From Microbacteriaceae bacterium (lineage in GTDB: Bacteria; Actinomycetota; Actinomycetes; Actinomycetales; Microbacteriaceae): a stretch of DNA of 64,000 nt. The notes under the pieces are model-generated. The model did not search any database. It had not been told where the DNA came from and was given only the letters and a program-made list of their open reading frames with translations. Positions 21,619 through 30,021 of the stretch are shown piece by piece. Numbering within the stretch: the first letter of the stretch is position 1; each line of letters starts with the position of its first letter. A program made the translations under genes and the position numbers. Where the stretch lies: contig JAODAR010000010.1 of the NCBI GenBank assembly GCA_025463545.1, positions 62,001 to 126,000 on the forward strand. The letters are read 5' to 3'.

Positions 21619-22145
21619 ACATGCTTAGTTGTTGGGCACGGCGCTGGTGTGCGCTGCGAGGGCGTCATGCTGCATGCGTCCAGCGTGCGAGGCGCGGGAG
21701 TCAGCCGCGCGGGTGACGCCATCAGTCGAGAAGATGTCGTCGAGGGTGAGAAGCTCCCGAGTCAGCCTTGCCTGCGGATGGAGCATGATGACCTTTCCAT
21801 TCGCGCCGTTGCGGTGCGCGTCCTTGCGATTGTTGTCATCCTGGTCGCGGCTGGCCGCTCAACAGAACTCACCAAGTCAAACACGGAACGCCGCATTTGG
21901 CAAACGGTTGCCAACCGTTGTCACCATGCTCGCAGCAACCGTCCATGCTGGTGTGGCTGCGGCCTCCCTCCCGCGGCCCGGCTACGCGTCGCTCCACGCC
22001 ACGTGGCGCCCTGCGCACTGGCGGGGCGCGGGAGATGGCGTCGAGCGCGCGATGGCGCCGAAAGTGTTCTCACCCACCGGGCGGGAATCGGCCGAGCATG
22101 CGACCGCCGCAGCGGACATCCGTCCTTCGAACTGCGGGCAACGTC
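21619..22145. other. Long non-coding stretch upstream of the MFS/manD operon
   Basis: About 527 bases without a credible gene separate the uxuB stop from the MFS start; both genes are on the minus strand. Short open frames on the plus strand have no family features and no ribosome sites. The stretch contains one LacI-type palindrome (21898-21913), so the operon promoter is probably near it, leaving a leader of around 300 bases. Confidence 0.6.
21898..21913. promoter_or_regulatory. LacI-type operator, site 1
   Basis: TGGCAAACGGTTGCCA, a palindrome with one mismatch to the shared form TGGCAACCGGTTGCCA. It lies upstream of the MFS-manD-gntK operon. The same pattern stands before five other transcription units in this region. 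Binding by the nearby LacI-type protein is inferred from the shared sequence. Confidence 0.75.
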
Positions 22146-23585
22146 CTACTCGACGGCGTTCTCCGCGACCACGACACGGATGCCGGCCATCACGTCGGCG
22201 TCGGCCGCCAGATTAGCGTCGACGAGGGTCACCAGTGCGTCGATGGCCGCCTCGCGCGGCTGCGCCAGGGCGGCCGCGATCGCGTCGGACTGACCGTCCA
22301 CCAACTCATAGCCGGACAGCGCGAGCGCAACCCAGGAGCCGATCGCCCGGATGCCGGCATCGCCGCTCCGTCCGTCGGCGCGCTCGGCCAGCACGGTCGG
22401 GGCAACCCGCACCCGCAGCTTGGTGACGCCCTCTGAGGAGATTTGGGCGAGCTTGTGCTCGATCCGGGCGTTGTCGAAGCGTTCCACCAGGGCAGCACGG
22501 TAGCCGTCGAGATCGAGACCCTCGGCCGGGAGGTGACGCACCGCCTCGTTCCAGAAGTCGTCCACCCAGCCCCGGCAGACGGCATCCTGCATCGCAGCAG
22601 CCACGGTCTGGTGACCGCGGAGGAGTCCGGCGTAGGCGAGCAGGCTGTGGGCACCGTTGAGCAGCCAGAGCTTGCGGCGTTCGAACGGTTCGATCTCGTC
22701 GACGAAGCGCGCACCGGCCTTCTCCCAGGCGGGCCGGCCAGCGGGGAACTCACCGGAGAGCACCCAGTCCTTGAATGGTTCGGTGACGACTGCGGCATTG
22801 TCGTGCCAGCCGGTCAGGTCGGTGGCGGCCCCGAGGTCGGCGGGCGTCGTGCGCGGGGTGATCCGGTCAACGGATGTCGACACGAACGACACGTTGTCCG
22901 CGATCCAGTCCGCCGTGGCGGCGCTGGCGGCACGCGCCATGGCGCAGACACCGGTGGCCACGAAGGCGCCGTTGTCCGGCATATTGTCGCACGGGACGAC
23001 GGCGATCGGCCCGGCCCCGGCGCGGCGACGGGCCTCGAGACCGAGCAGCAGGCGGGCCAGCGACGTGGTCGGTCCGTCGGCCGGCGAGTCGGGCAGGGAC
23101 TCTTCCGCGAAGGCGGCCTTCAGCCAGGCTGCGTCGGCGACGACGGCGGGGTCGCCGAGGTTCGGCAGCCCGTCGGAGGTGAGGCGGTAACCGGCCTCGG
23201 TGATGGTGGTCGTGACGATGGCCGTGGCCGGGGCGGAGAGGAGGCCCACCAGGCGGTCGAGGTCCGCGCCGGACACGGCTTCGACGATGCTGGTGATGAT
23301 GCTCGCGGTGTCGCCGTGCTCGCTGCGCTCGATCAGCGTGTAGAGGCCGTCCTGTGGGATGAGTTCCTCGGCGGCCTGGGGGTTCCTACCGGTGAAGGCG
23401 GCGATCCCCCACTCGGCGTCAGCGTCAACCTGCGCGGTGAACCACGCCTGGTGCGCGCGGTGGAAGGCGCCGAGACCGAGGTGAACGATCCGCACACCCG
23501 GCGTGGGCACCGCGGTGCCCTCGCGGCGGCCCAGCGACTCGCGGTTCAGCGGGAGTGCCTGCGCCGTGCCGGTGGATGAAGTCAC
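22146..23585 (-). CDS. uxuB: Fructuronate reductase / mannitol dehydrogenase family
   Basis: A 479-residue NAD(P)-dependent polyol-type dehydrogenase. It shows VRIVHLGLGAFHRAHQAWF (nucleotide-binding start), VVPCDNMPDNG (about residue 205), and RRKLWLLNGAHSLLAYAG (about 310) with the conserved Lys, Asn and His of the active site. UxuB reduces D-fructuronate to D-mannonate; the neighbouring uxaC and manD fit this step better than mannitol oxidation. GTG at 23585 overlaps the uxaC stop as GTGA, so it is translated right after uxaC. Tagaturonate reductase (uxaB) is the main alternative within the family. Confidence 0.92.
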   Translation of the reverse strand: MTSSTGTAQALPLNRESLGRREGTAVPTPGVRIVHLGLGAFHRAHQAWFTAQVDADAEWGIAAFTGRNPQAAEELIPQDGLYTLIERSEHGDTASIITSIVEAVSGADLDRLVGLLSAPATAIVTTTITEAGYRLTSDGLPNLGDPAVVADAAWLKAAFAEESLPDSPADGPTTSLARLLLGLEARRRAGAGPIAVVPCDNMPDNGAFVATGVCAMARAASAATADWIADNVSFVSTSVDRITPRTTPADLGAATDLTGWHDNAAVVTEPFKDWVLSGEFPAGRPAWEKAGARFVDEIEPFERRKLWLLNGAHSLLAYAGLLRGHQTVAAAMQDAVCRGWVDDFWNEAVRHLPAEGLDLDGYRAALVERFDNARIEHKLAQISSEGVTKLRVRVAPTVLAERADGRSGDAGIRAIGSWVALALSGYELVDGQSDAIAAALAQPREAAIDALVTLVDANLAADADVMAGIRVVVAENAVE

Positions 23586-24994
23586 AGTTTGAAGACCTTT
23601 CGTGGGAGGGTATCGACCAGATCGACAATTATCCGCTCAGCCGACGCCTGGTCGACACGGGCTTCACGAACGAGTCGGGCCAGGAACGCCGAATCGAGCC
23701 TCCGGGACATGTCGTGGCGGGCAGGGATCGAGAGGAAGGCGCGCGTGTCGTCGATGAAGCCGGAGCTCCGGTAGAAGCCGGCCGTCTCCGTGACGGCCGC
23801 GCGGAAGCGGAGCACGGCATCCGGCGCGTCGAGGAACCACCATGGTGCGCCGATGTAGACGCTCGGGTAGAAGCCTGCCAGCGGCGCGACCTCGCGTGAG
23901 TACACGGTCTCGTCCACGGCGAACAGCACCAGGTGGAAGTCGGCGTTGTTGCCGTATTTCTCGAGCAACGGGCGGATCGAGTCGACATAGGTCGTGGTCG
24001 CCGGGATGTCGTGGCCGGTGTCCGGGCCGAACCTCGTGAAGGTGTCGGTGTTGTGGTTGCGGAAGACACCGGGGTGCACGGTCATCACCAGGCCGTCCTC
24101 GACGCTCATCCGTGCCATCTCGAGCAGCATGTGGCCGGCAAAGGCGCGCTGCTCAGCGTCAGTGAGCGTTCCGGCCAGGGCGCCGTCGAAGAGGCGGGCC
24201 GCGTCGCTCGGGCTGAGGTCGACCGCGAGCGGCTGGAACACGCCGTGGTCGGCGGAGACCGCCCCGTGGTCGACGAAGTGGCGGCGACGGCCGGCCAGCG
24301 CATCGATGTAGCCCTGGTAGCTGGAAGCGGGGGTTCCGTTCCAGTCGGCGAGCTTCTGTGCATTCGCCGCAAAGCCGGGGGCTGCCGGGTTGAGGTACGC
24401 GTCGGGCCGGAACGTGGGCAGTACCCGGCCGGTGAAGGTGGGGTCGGCGGAGAGGGCGGCGTGCTTCGCGAGGTCGTCCATCGGGTCGTCGGAGGTCGCG
24501 AGCACCTCGATCTTGAACTGGTCGAAGAGCGCCCTCGGGCGGAAGGCATCCGTTGCCAGCGCGGCCTGAATACGGTCGAACAGGGCGTCCGCGTTGTCGG
24601 TGTCGGGTTGCTCGGTGATGCCGAACTGCTCCCCGAACGCGTGCTGCAGCCAGTAACCCGATGCGGTCCCGGCGTAGAGGTGCCAGTGTGCGCTGAAGGT
24701 GCGCCAGACCTCGCGCGGGCTGGCGGTGGGTGCGCTGCCCGTGCGGTCGGGAATGCCGAGTTCGCCGAGCTGCACCCCGGCGGCGTGCATGAGCCGGGTG
24801 ACGTAGTGGTCGTAGCGGATGAACAGCTCGGCCGGGTTGCCGAAGGGTCTGTTCTCGAGGAGCAGGCCCGGGTCGACATGCCCGTGCGGAGACAGGATCG
24901 CACGGTGCTCGACGAGTTCGTAGAGGCCCCGTGCGACCTCGCGAGTGGCGGGGTCCGTCGGGAAAAGGCGGTCGGGGTCACGCTGCAGCTTCAT
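23582..24994 (-). CDS. uxaC: Glucuronate isomerase
   Basis: A 470-residue amidohydrolase-fold enzyme that interconverts D-glucuronate and D-fructuronate (and galacturonate/tagaturonate). Family marks are DRLFPTDPATREVARGLYELV, SPHGHVDPGLLLEN with the metal His pair, YDHYVTRLMHAAGV, and DFHLVLFAVDETVYSREVAPLAG near the C-terminus. The ATG at 24994 has GGAG six bases upstream; the longer in-frame reading runs into the promoter and operator area. It forms a two-gene operon with uxuB behind operator site 2. Confidence 0.95.
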   Translation of the reverse strand: MKLQRDPDRLFPTDPATREVARGLYELVEHRAILSPHGHVDPGLLLENRPFGNPAELFIRYDHYVTRLMHAAGVQLGELGIPDRTGSAPTASPREVWRTFSAHWHLYAGTASGYWLQHAFGEQFGITEQPDTDNADALFDRIQAALATDAFRPRALFDQFKIEVLATSDDPMDDLAKHAALSADPTFTGRVLPTFRPDAYLNPAAPGFAANAQKLADWNGTPASSYQGYIDALAGRRRHFVDHGAVSADHGVFQPLAVDLSPSDAARLFDGALAGTLTDAEQRAFAGHMLLEMARMSVEDGLVMTVHPGVFRNHNTDTFTRFGPDTGHDIPATTTYVDSIRPLLEKYGNNADFHLVLFAVDETVYSREVAPLAGFYPSVYIGAPWWFLDAPDAVLRFRAAVTETAGFYRSSGFIDDTRAFLSIPARHDMSRRLDSAFLARLVREARVDQASAERIIVDLVDTLPRKVFKL

Positions 24995-25029
24995 TGGCAC
25001 TCCTTCATTGAACAGAGACTCTACGCGGA

Positions 25030-25045
25030 TGTCAACCGGTTGCCA
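25030..25045. promoter_or_regulatory. LacI-type operator, site 2
   Basis: TGTCAACCGGTTGCCA, one mismatch from the shared palindrome, lies 36 bases upstream of the uxaC start and 44 bases beyond the stop of the LacI-type gene. A repressor bound here would block entry into uxaC-uxuB. Confidence 0.78.
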
Positions 25046-25088
25046 AAGTTGGCCACGCGCACAAGACCGGGGAAGGGCCCCGCGGGAT

Positions 25089-26135
25089 TCAGGGCAGGTT
25101 GATGCGGCCGGTCGATCCGCGAACGACCAGTTCGGTCGGCAGTGCCGGCAACTCGGCCCGCTCTGGTTTTTCACCGTCGGCGGCGATGAGTTCGAGCGTG
25201 CGCCGGATCGCACGCTCACCCATCTGGCCGAGCGGGGTTCGAATAGTGGTGAGCTGTGGCGAGGTGAAGTCGGAACCGAAGATGTCGTCGAAGCCGACAA
25301 CGCTGAGCTGGCCGGGAATGCTGAGGCCGCGTTCCTGGGCCGCCCGCATCAGCCCGATCGCCATCAGGTCGTTGTAGGCCATCACCGCGGTGACTCCGGA
25401 TGCGAGGACCCGCGACAGCGCGGCACGCCCGCCGTCCAGGGTCGGCACGCCGGGCCCGATCTCGACGATGCTCATGCCCCGCGCCGGTGCCTCGGCCAGG
25501 AGCATGTCCCACCGGGCACGGTTCATCCAGGAGTTCGCCGGCCCCGAGAGGAACGCTATCGAGGTGTGGCCGAGATCGGCCAGGTGCGAGAGCGCCTGGC
25601 CGATCCCTGGCTCGAGCTGCGGCACGATGCCGTGCACTCCCTCAACCCTGCGGTTGATGACGACCAGCGGCTTCCGTGCGGCCAGATCCTGGATCTGGTC
25701 GTCGCCGAGGCGCGTGGTCACCAGGATCAGCCCGTCGACGGAGGGTGCGACCCGCTCGGCCGCTTCGGCCTCGCGTTCCCCTGACTCCTGCGACTCGGCC
25801 AGGATCAGGGTGTAGCCGCGCAGCCTCGCGGCGCGCTCCGCTCCGCGCACCACGTCGAAGAACATGGGGTTGGTGATGTCGGCGAGGAGCACTCCGAGAG
25901 TCTGGGTGCGGCCGGTCGGAAGCGCCCTGGCCATCGGGTTCAGCCGGTAATTGAGTTCTTTTGCGGCGGCGTGGATGCGTTCTTCGGTCTTGATGTTGAT
26001 GCGGCCGGGCTTGCTCAGTGCGCGGGAGACCGTGGACGGGTTGACCCCGGCGAGCCGGGCGATGTCATAGATCGTCGCTGGCGCGTTGGCGCGGCGGCCG
26101 GGACGCACGCCCGGCGCGGCTTCTTCACTTGTCAT
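25089..26135 (-). CDS. LacI-family transcriptional regulator
   Basis: About 348 residues. The N-terminal HTH reads TIYDIARLAGVNPSTVSRALSKPGRINIKTEERI, followed by the hinge region and NPMARALPTGRTQTLGVLLADITNPMFFDVVRGAE, then a periplasmic-binding-protein-like sensor domain with DGLILVTTRLGDDQI and GFDDIFGSDFTSPQLTTIRTPL at the end. The ATG at 26135 is preferred because GAGGCGAGGCG precedes it; ATG at 26156 is an alternative. It lies between the peptide-type ABC genes and uxaC. Palindromes with a central CG, typical for LacI proteins, stand in front of six units around it. The effector is probably a uronate or intermediate, which cannot be read from sequence. Confidence 0.93.
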   Translation of the reverse strand: MTSEEAAPGVRPGRRANAPATIYDIARLAGVNPSTVSRALSKPGRINIKTEERIHAAAKELNYRLNPMARALPTGRTQTLGVLLADITNPMFFDVVRGAERAARLRGYTLILAESQESGEREAEAAERVAPSVDGLILVTTRLGDDQIQDLAARKPLVVINRRVEGVHGIVPQLEPGIGQALSHLADLGHTSIAFLSGPANSWMNRARWDMLLAEAPARGMSIVEIGPGVPTLDGGRAALSRVLASGVTAVMAYNDLMAIGLMRAAQERGLSIPGQLSVVGFDDIFGSDFTSPQLTTIRTPLGQMGERAIRRTLELIAADGEKPERAELPALPTELVVRGSTGRINLP

Positions 26136-26214
26136 CGCCTCGCCTCTCACTTCCATTGAACCGGGTACACCATCGAATGCCCAGGCATGTATCGTGCCAC
26201 AGTATGTTGTCCGC

Positions 26215-27117
26215 CTATGCCGCGACGTCCTCCGCGGCTGCGGTTTTCTGCGCCTCGATCAGGCGGTGCCGGTTGGTGCGGCGTGCTTCCTGGCGGTCGG
26301 GGTCCGGCACCGGCGACGCGAGGAGCAGGCGCTGGGTGTACGGATGCTGCGGCGTGACGGTGACCTGTTCCGCCGGTCCCTGCTCGACGATCTCGCCGTG
26401 GTACATCACCGCGACCCGGTGGCTGATGTGCCGCACCACGTCGAGGTCGTGGGAGACGAACAGGTAGGAGACGCCGGTGTCGCGCTGGATCTGCAGGAAC
26501 AAGTCGAGCACGCGGGCCTGGGTAGTGAGATCGAGCGCGCTGACCGGCTCGTCACAGACGATGAGCTTGGGCGAGAGGGCGAGGGCTCGGGCGATCGCGA
26601 CGCGCTGGCGTTGGCCGCCGCTGAATTCACGGGGCAGGCGGCCGATGGTGTCCTGCGGCAGGCCCACTTCGTCGAGCACCTCGCGAACTCGCTTGCGGGC
26701 ATCCGCTTTGGTCCGTCCCTGCACGGTGAGCGGCTCGGAGAGGATATCGCCGACCGTCATTGACGGGTTCAGGGAGGTGTACGGGTCCTGGAACACCACC
26801 TGCAGGTCGCGGCTGAGCGAGCGGCGCGTGCCCCGGCCGGCGTGGCTGATGTCGTCGCCGTCGAACAGGATGGTGCCCTCGGTGACCGGGGCAAGCCCCA
26901 GCAGCGCCCGGCCGAGGGTGGTCTTGCCGGAACCGGACTCGCCGACCAGGCCCAGGGTCTCCCCCGCACCAATGCGGATCGACACGTTGTCCAGGGCGCG
27001 GAACGGCTTGGCCCGGAAGCCCGTGCCGGAGTACTCGACGACCAGGTTGTCCACCCGGAGCAGGTCGCCGGTCGTGGTGGGCTTGCCGGTCGTAGTACCG
27101 ATGGAAGCGTTCATCAC
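26215..27117 (-). CDS. Peptide/oligosaccharide-type ABC transporter ATPase (DppF/OppF type)
   Basis: A 300-residue ATPase: Walker A GESGSGKTTLG (about residue 59), Q-loop VFQDPYTSLNPSMTVGDIL, signature FSGGQRQRVAIARALA, Walker B LIVCDEPVSALD, and the C-terminal oligopeptide-type extension with PYTQRLLLASPVPDPDRQ. It works with the fused permease-ATPase directly upstream, overlapping it as GTGA. Systems of this family import peptides, but in sugar clusters they also import oligosaccharides; the gene neighbours here favour a glycoside cargo (inference). Confidence 0.93.
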   Translation of the reverse strand: MMNASIGTTTGKPTTTGDLLRVDNLVVEYSGTGFRAKPFRALDNVSIRIGAGETLGLVGESGSGKTTLGRALLGLAPVTEGTILFDGDDISHAGRGTRRSLSRDLQVVFQDPYTSLNPSMTVGDILSEPLTVQGRTKADARKRVREVLDEVGLPQDTIGRLPREFSGGQRQRVAIARALALSPKLIVCDEPVSALDLTTQARVLDLFLQIQRDTGVSYLFVSHDLDVVRHISHRVAVMYHGEIVEQGPAEQVTVTPQHPYTQRLLLASPVPDPDRQEARRTNRHRLIEAQKTAAAEDVAA

Positions 27118-28955
27118 AGTCCAACTTTCACTGACGGTGCAGATTCGGACGTATCGGAGGCGGGCGGTGCGACGGTGAGCATGGTCATCGGCGTCTTGCC
27201 TTCCAGCATGGCGCTGAGCAGGGTGCGCGTGTACTGCTCCTGCGGGTTGCGGAGAATGGTGCGCACGTCGCCGGATTCGACGACCCGGCCGTACTGCATG
27301 ACCACGACGCGGTCGCAGAGGTCCGCGACGACACCGAAGTTGTGGGTGACCAGCACAACGCCCATGTTGAATCGGGCCTGCAGGTCGCGGAGCAGGTCGA
27401 GCACTTCCGCCTGGACCGTCACGTCCAGGGCAGTGGTGGGCTCGTCGGCGATCAACAGGTCCGGGTTGCAGCTGACTGCACCGGCGATGAGCACCCGCTG
27501 CGCCATTCCGCCGGAAACCTCATGCGGGTACGCGTCGAAGATGCGCTGCGGGTTGGTGATACCGACGATGGTCAGCAGCTCCAGGGCGCGTGTGGTGGCG
27601 TCGTCCTTGGACAGGCCGAGCACCTGGGTCAGCGGGCGCACCAGCTGGTAGCCGATGGTGAAGTTCGGGTCGAGGTTCGACATCGGCTCCTGCGGAATGT
27701 ACGCGATGCGCTTTCCCCGAAGCTCCGCCAGGCGGCCCTGGGAGAGGCGGTGCCCTTCGGCCGAGACCAGCGGTATCGAGTCGAAGGTGATGCTGCCGCC
27801 GGTGATCTCGGCCTCATCGGGCAGCAGCCCGAGGATCGAGAACGCGGTCTGGGTTTTGCCGGAGCCGGACTCGCCGACGATGCCGAGTACCTCGCCCCGG
27901 TCAAGATGGAAGGACACGTCGGAGACGACGAGCTTGGTCCTGCCGTTCGGCTGCGGGTAGCCCACCCCGAGACGTGAGACGGTGAGCAGGTGGTCGGATG
28001 CCGCGAGCTCCACCGCGGAGATGGACTCCGTCTTCGGCTGCGCGAGCGTGATCGGCTTGGCGCGCTTGAACTTCGGTGAGTCCTCAAGCGCGTCCCGGAG
28101 GGCGTTGCCGAGCACCACGAACGAGCCCACCGTCAGTGAGATAGCAATTGCCGGCCAGACCGCGAGGATCGGCGAGCTGTAGATGTTGATGAAGCCCTCG
28201 TTGAGCATGACGCCCCAGGTCGGGGTGAGCGGGTCGCCGAGGCCGAGGAACTCCAGGGCCGCCTGGATCGCGATGGCGATGCCACAGACGATGGAGGTCT
28301 GGATGATCAGCGGCGCACGCACCACGAACAGGATGTGGCGGCCGATGATGCTGGCGGTGCTGAGCCCGGCCACCCGAGCCGCGTCGACGTAGAGTTCGTT
28401 GCGCACTGCCTGCACCGAGGTGCGGGTGAGCCGGAAAATCCCGGGCGACATCAGAATGCCGAAGACAGTCATCGAGATCCACACCGAACGGCCCAGGGCC
28501 GCGCTGGCTGCCAACAGGATGATGATCGCCGGCAGCGACATCAGCACATTGGTGCACCAGCTGGCGACCGTGTCGAACCAGCCACCGAAGTAGCCGGCCA
28601 TCAGCCCGGTCGGGAGGCCGATCACGAGTGCGACGACTGCGGCCAGGGCAGCGGCGAGGAGAGTGCTCTGCGCGCCCACCAGAAGCCGGCTGAACACGTC
28701 GCGGCCGGCACTGTCGGAGCCCAGCAGGTGCCCGGCTGTCCCCGCCCCGGTCAGGGCGTTGGTCAGGTCGGCCTTGTTCGGATCGAACGGGGCGATCAGG
28801 GGCCCGAAGATTCCGGACAGGATCACGATCGCCAGGATGATCAGCGCCGCCAGCCCCAGCGGGTTCTTCACCAGCCGCTTGAACACCCCGGAACGCTCCG
28901 CGTCATCAGGCTTGTCGATCGGAGTAAGCGTTTCTTCAGCAAGTGTTTCGGTCAT
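27114..28955 (-). CDS. Fused ABC permease (DppC type) and ATPase (DppD type)
   Basis: A 613-residue fusion. Residues 1-300 are a DppC-like permease: N-terminal FKRLVKNPLGLAALIILAIVILSG, the HLLGSDSAGRDVFSRLL motif, and the EAA-type loop YVDAARVAGLSTASIIGRHIL. After a linker (about 300-330) a full ATPase follows, with Walker A GESGSGKTQTAF, Q-loop YIPQEPMSNLDPNF, signature VSGGMAQRVLIAGAVS and Walker B LLIADEPTTALD. In most systems these are two genes. The frame is continuous, with no sign of a sequencing join. It overlaps dppB-like and dppF-like genes by four bases each, so all are coupled. Confidence 0.93.
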   Translation of the reverse strand: MTETLAEETLTPIDKPDDAERSGVFKRLVKNPLGLAALIILAIVILSGIFGPLIAPFDPNKADLTNALTGAGTAGHLLGSDSAGRDVFSRLLVGAQSTLLAAALAAVVALVIGLPTGLMAGYFGGWFDTVASWCTNVLMSLPAIIILLAASAALGRSVWISMTVFGILMSPGIFRLTRTSVQAVRNELYVDAARVAGLSTASIIGRHILFVVRAPLIIQTSIVCGIAIAIQAALEFLGLGDPLTPTWGVMLNEGFINIYSSPILAVWPAIAISLTVGSFVVLGNALRDALEDSPKFKRAKPITLAQPKTESISAVELAASDHLLTVSRLGVGYPQPNGRTKLVVSDVSFHLDRGEVLGIVGESGSGKTQTAFSILGLLPDEAEITGGSITFDSIPLVSAEGHRLSQGRLAELRGKRIAYIPQEPMSNLDPNFTIGYQLVRPLTQVLGLSKDDATTRALELLTIVGITNPQRIFDAYPHEVSGGMAQRVLIAGAVSCNPDLLIADEPTTALDVTVQAEVLDLLRDLQARFNMGVVLVTHNFGVVADLCDRVVVMQYGRVVESGDVRTILRNPQEQYTRTLLSAMLEGKTPMTMLTVAPPASDTSESAPSVKVGL

Positions 28956-29893
28956 GACACACGCGCCTTCGGGTTGAGCCAGCCGACGGCGAGGTCGACG
29001 AGCAAGTTGACAACGACAACGATGATGACGATGTAGACCACCACACCCATCAGAACAGGCATGTCGCCCTGGGTGGTGGACTGCAGGGCCAGGAATCCCA
29101 ACCCGGGAAGGGCGAAGATCTGCTCGATGACGACGACGCCGCCGAGCATGCCGATGAATTGGAGCGACAACACGGTCAATCCGGCCGGGGCTGCGCCACG
29201 CAGCACGTGGCGGAACAGGATCTCCCGCGGGGCCAGTCCGCGGCTGCGGAGGGTGCGCACGTAGTCACGGCTGAGCACGTTGATGACGGCGCTTCGCACC
29301 TGCTGCGCGGTCGAGGCGACAGTACCGATGGCCAGGGCGATGATCGGCAACGTGATCGAAGCAACCCAACCGCCGACGCTGTCCCCGATGGGCACATATC
29401 CGGTGGCCGGGAACCAACGAAGGCCGATGGCGAACACGGTGACCAGGATGATGGCCACGACGAACTGGGGAATGGCGGATGCTCCGATCGAGATGATCTG
29501 CAGCAACCGGTCGACCCAACCGCGGCGAACAGCGGCCGCCACGCCGAACAGGGTGGCGAGCACGGCGGCGATCACGATCGTCACGAGCACGATTGACAAA
29601 GTAGTGGGGAGCCGGCCGAGGATGCTGTCGACCACCGGCTGGCTGGTGAACCAGGAGACACCGAAGTCTCCGTGGAGCACACCACCGAGCCAGCTGAAAT
29701 AACGCGAGAGCAGGGGCTGGTCGAGACCAAGCTCTACTTCTTTGAGGTGAACCTGCGCCTGCGTCGCTGTCTCGCCCAGGATGTTGCGGGCGACGCTCGT
29801 CGCCGAGAAGTACAACATGAAGAACGTCAGCGACGACACGACGAAGAGCACCACCACGCCCGAGATCAGGCGTCGGAAGATGAAGGAAACCAT
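28952..29893 (-). CDS. Peptide/oligosaccharide-type ABC permease (DppB type)
   Basis: A 313-residue permease with the DppB N-terminus FIFRRLISGVVVLFVVSSLTFFMLY, helices throughout, and the EAA loop VLSRDYVRTLRSRGLAPREILFRHVLRGA (about residue 205-235). It forms the membrane pore with the permease half of the downstream fusion. Its stop overlaps the next start as ATGA. It is separated from the binding-protein gene by a short repeat array and a strong hairpin. Confidence 0.94.
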   Translation of the reverse strand: MVSFIFRRLISGVVVLFVVSSLTFFMLYFSATSVARNILGETATQAQVHLKEVELGLDQPLLSRYFSWLGGVLHGDFGVSWFTSQPVVDSILGRLPTTLSIVLVTIVIAAVLATLFGVAAAVRRGWVDRLLQIISIGASAIPQFVVAIILVTVFAIGLRWFPATGYVPIGDSVGGWVASITLPIIALAIGTVASTAQQVRSAVINVLSRDYVRTLRSRGLAPREILFRHVLRGAAPAGLTVLSLQFIGMLGGVVVIEQIFALPGLGFLALQSTTQGDMPVLMGVVVYIVIIVVVVNLLVDLAVGWLNPKARVS

Positions 29894-29905
29894 TTCTGCT
29901 CCATT

Positions 29906-29950
29906 GTCAGCTGGTTATACGGGCGTCAGCTGGTTATGCGGGTGTCAGCT
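29906..29950. repeat. 19-base tandem repeat between binding-protein and permease genes
   Basis: Two nearly exact 19-base units (GTCAGCTGGTTATACGGGC at 29906 and GTCAGCTGGTTATGCGGGT at 29925) are followed by the first seven bases of a third copy. The array begins 13 bases upstream of the permease start. Confidence 0.85.
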
Positions 29951-29965
29951 GACAGCTGAGGGGGT

Positions 29966-29991
29966 GGGCCCCCGCCGCGGGGCGGGGGCCC
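29966..29991 (-). terminator. Strong hairpin downstream of the binding-protein gene
   Basis: A perfect 11-base stem, GGGCCCCCGCC/GGCGGGGGCCC, with a four-base loop. It lies 31 bases past the binding-protein stop. No T run follows on the minus strand, so it is more likely a partial terminator or mRNA-protecting hairpin that keeps binding-protein message higher than permease message. Confidence 0.7.
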
Positions 29992-30021
29992 TGGTACTAC
30001 GTGCTACTTGCTTCTTACTTC

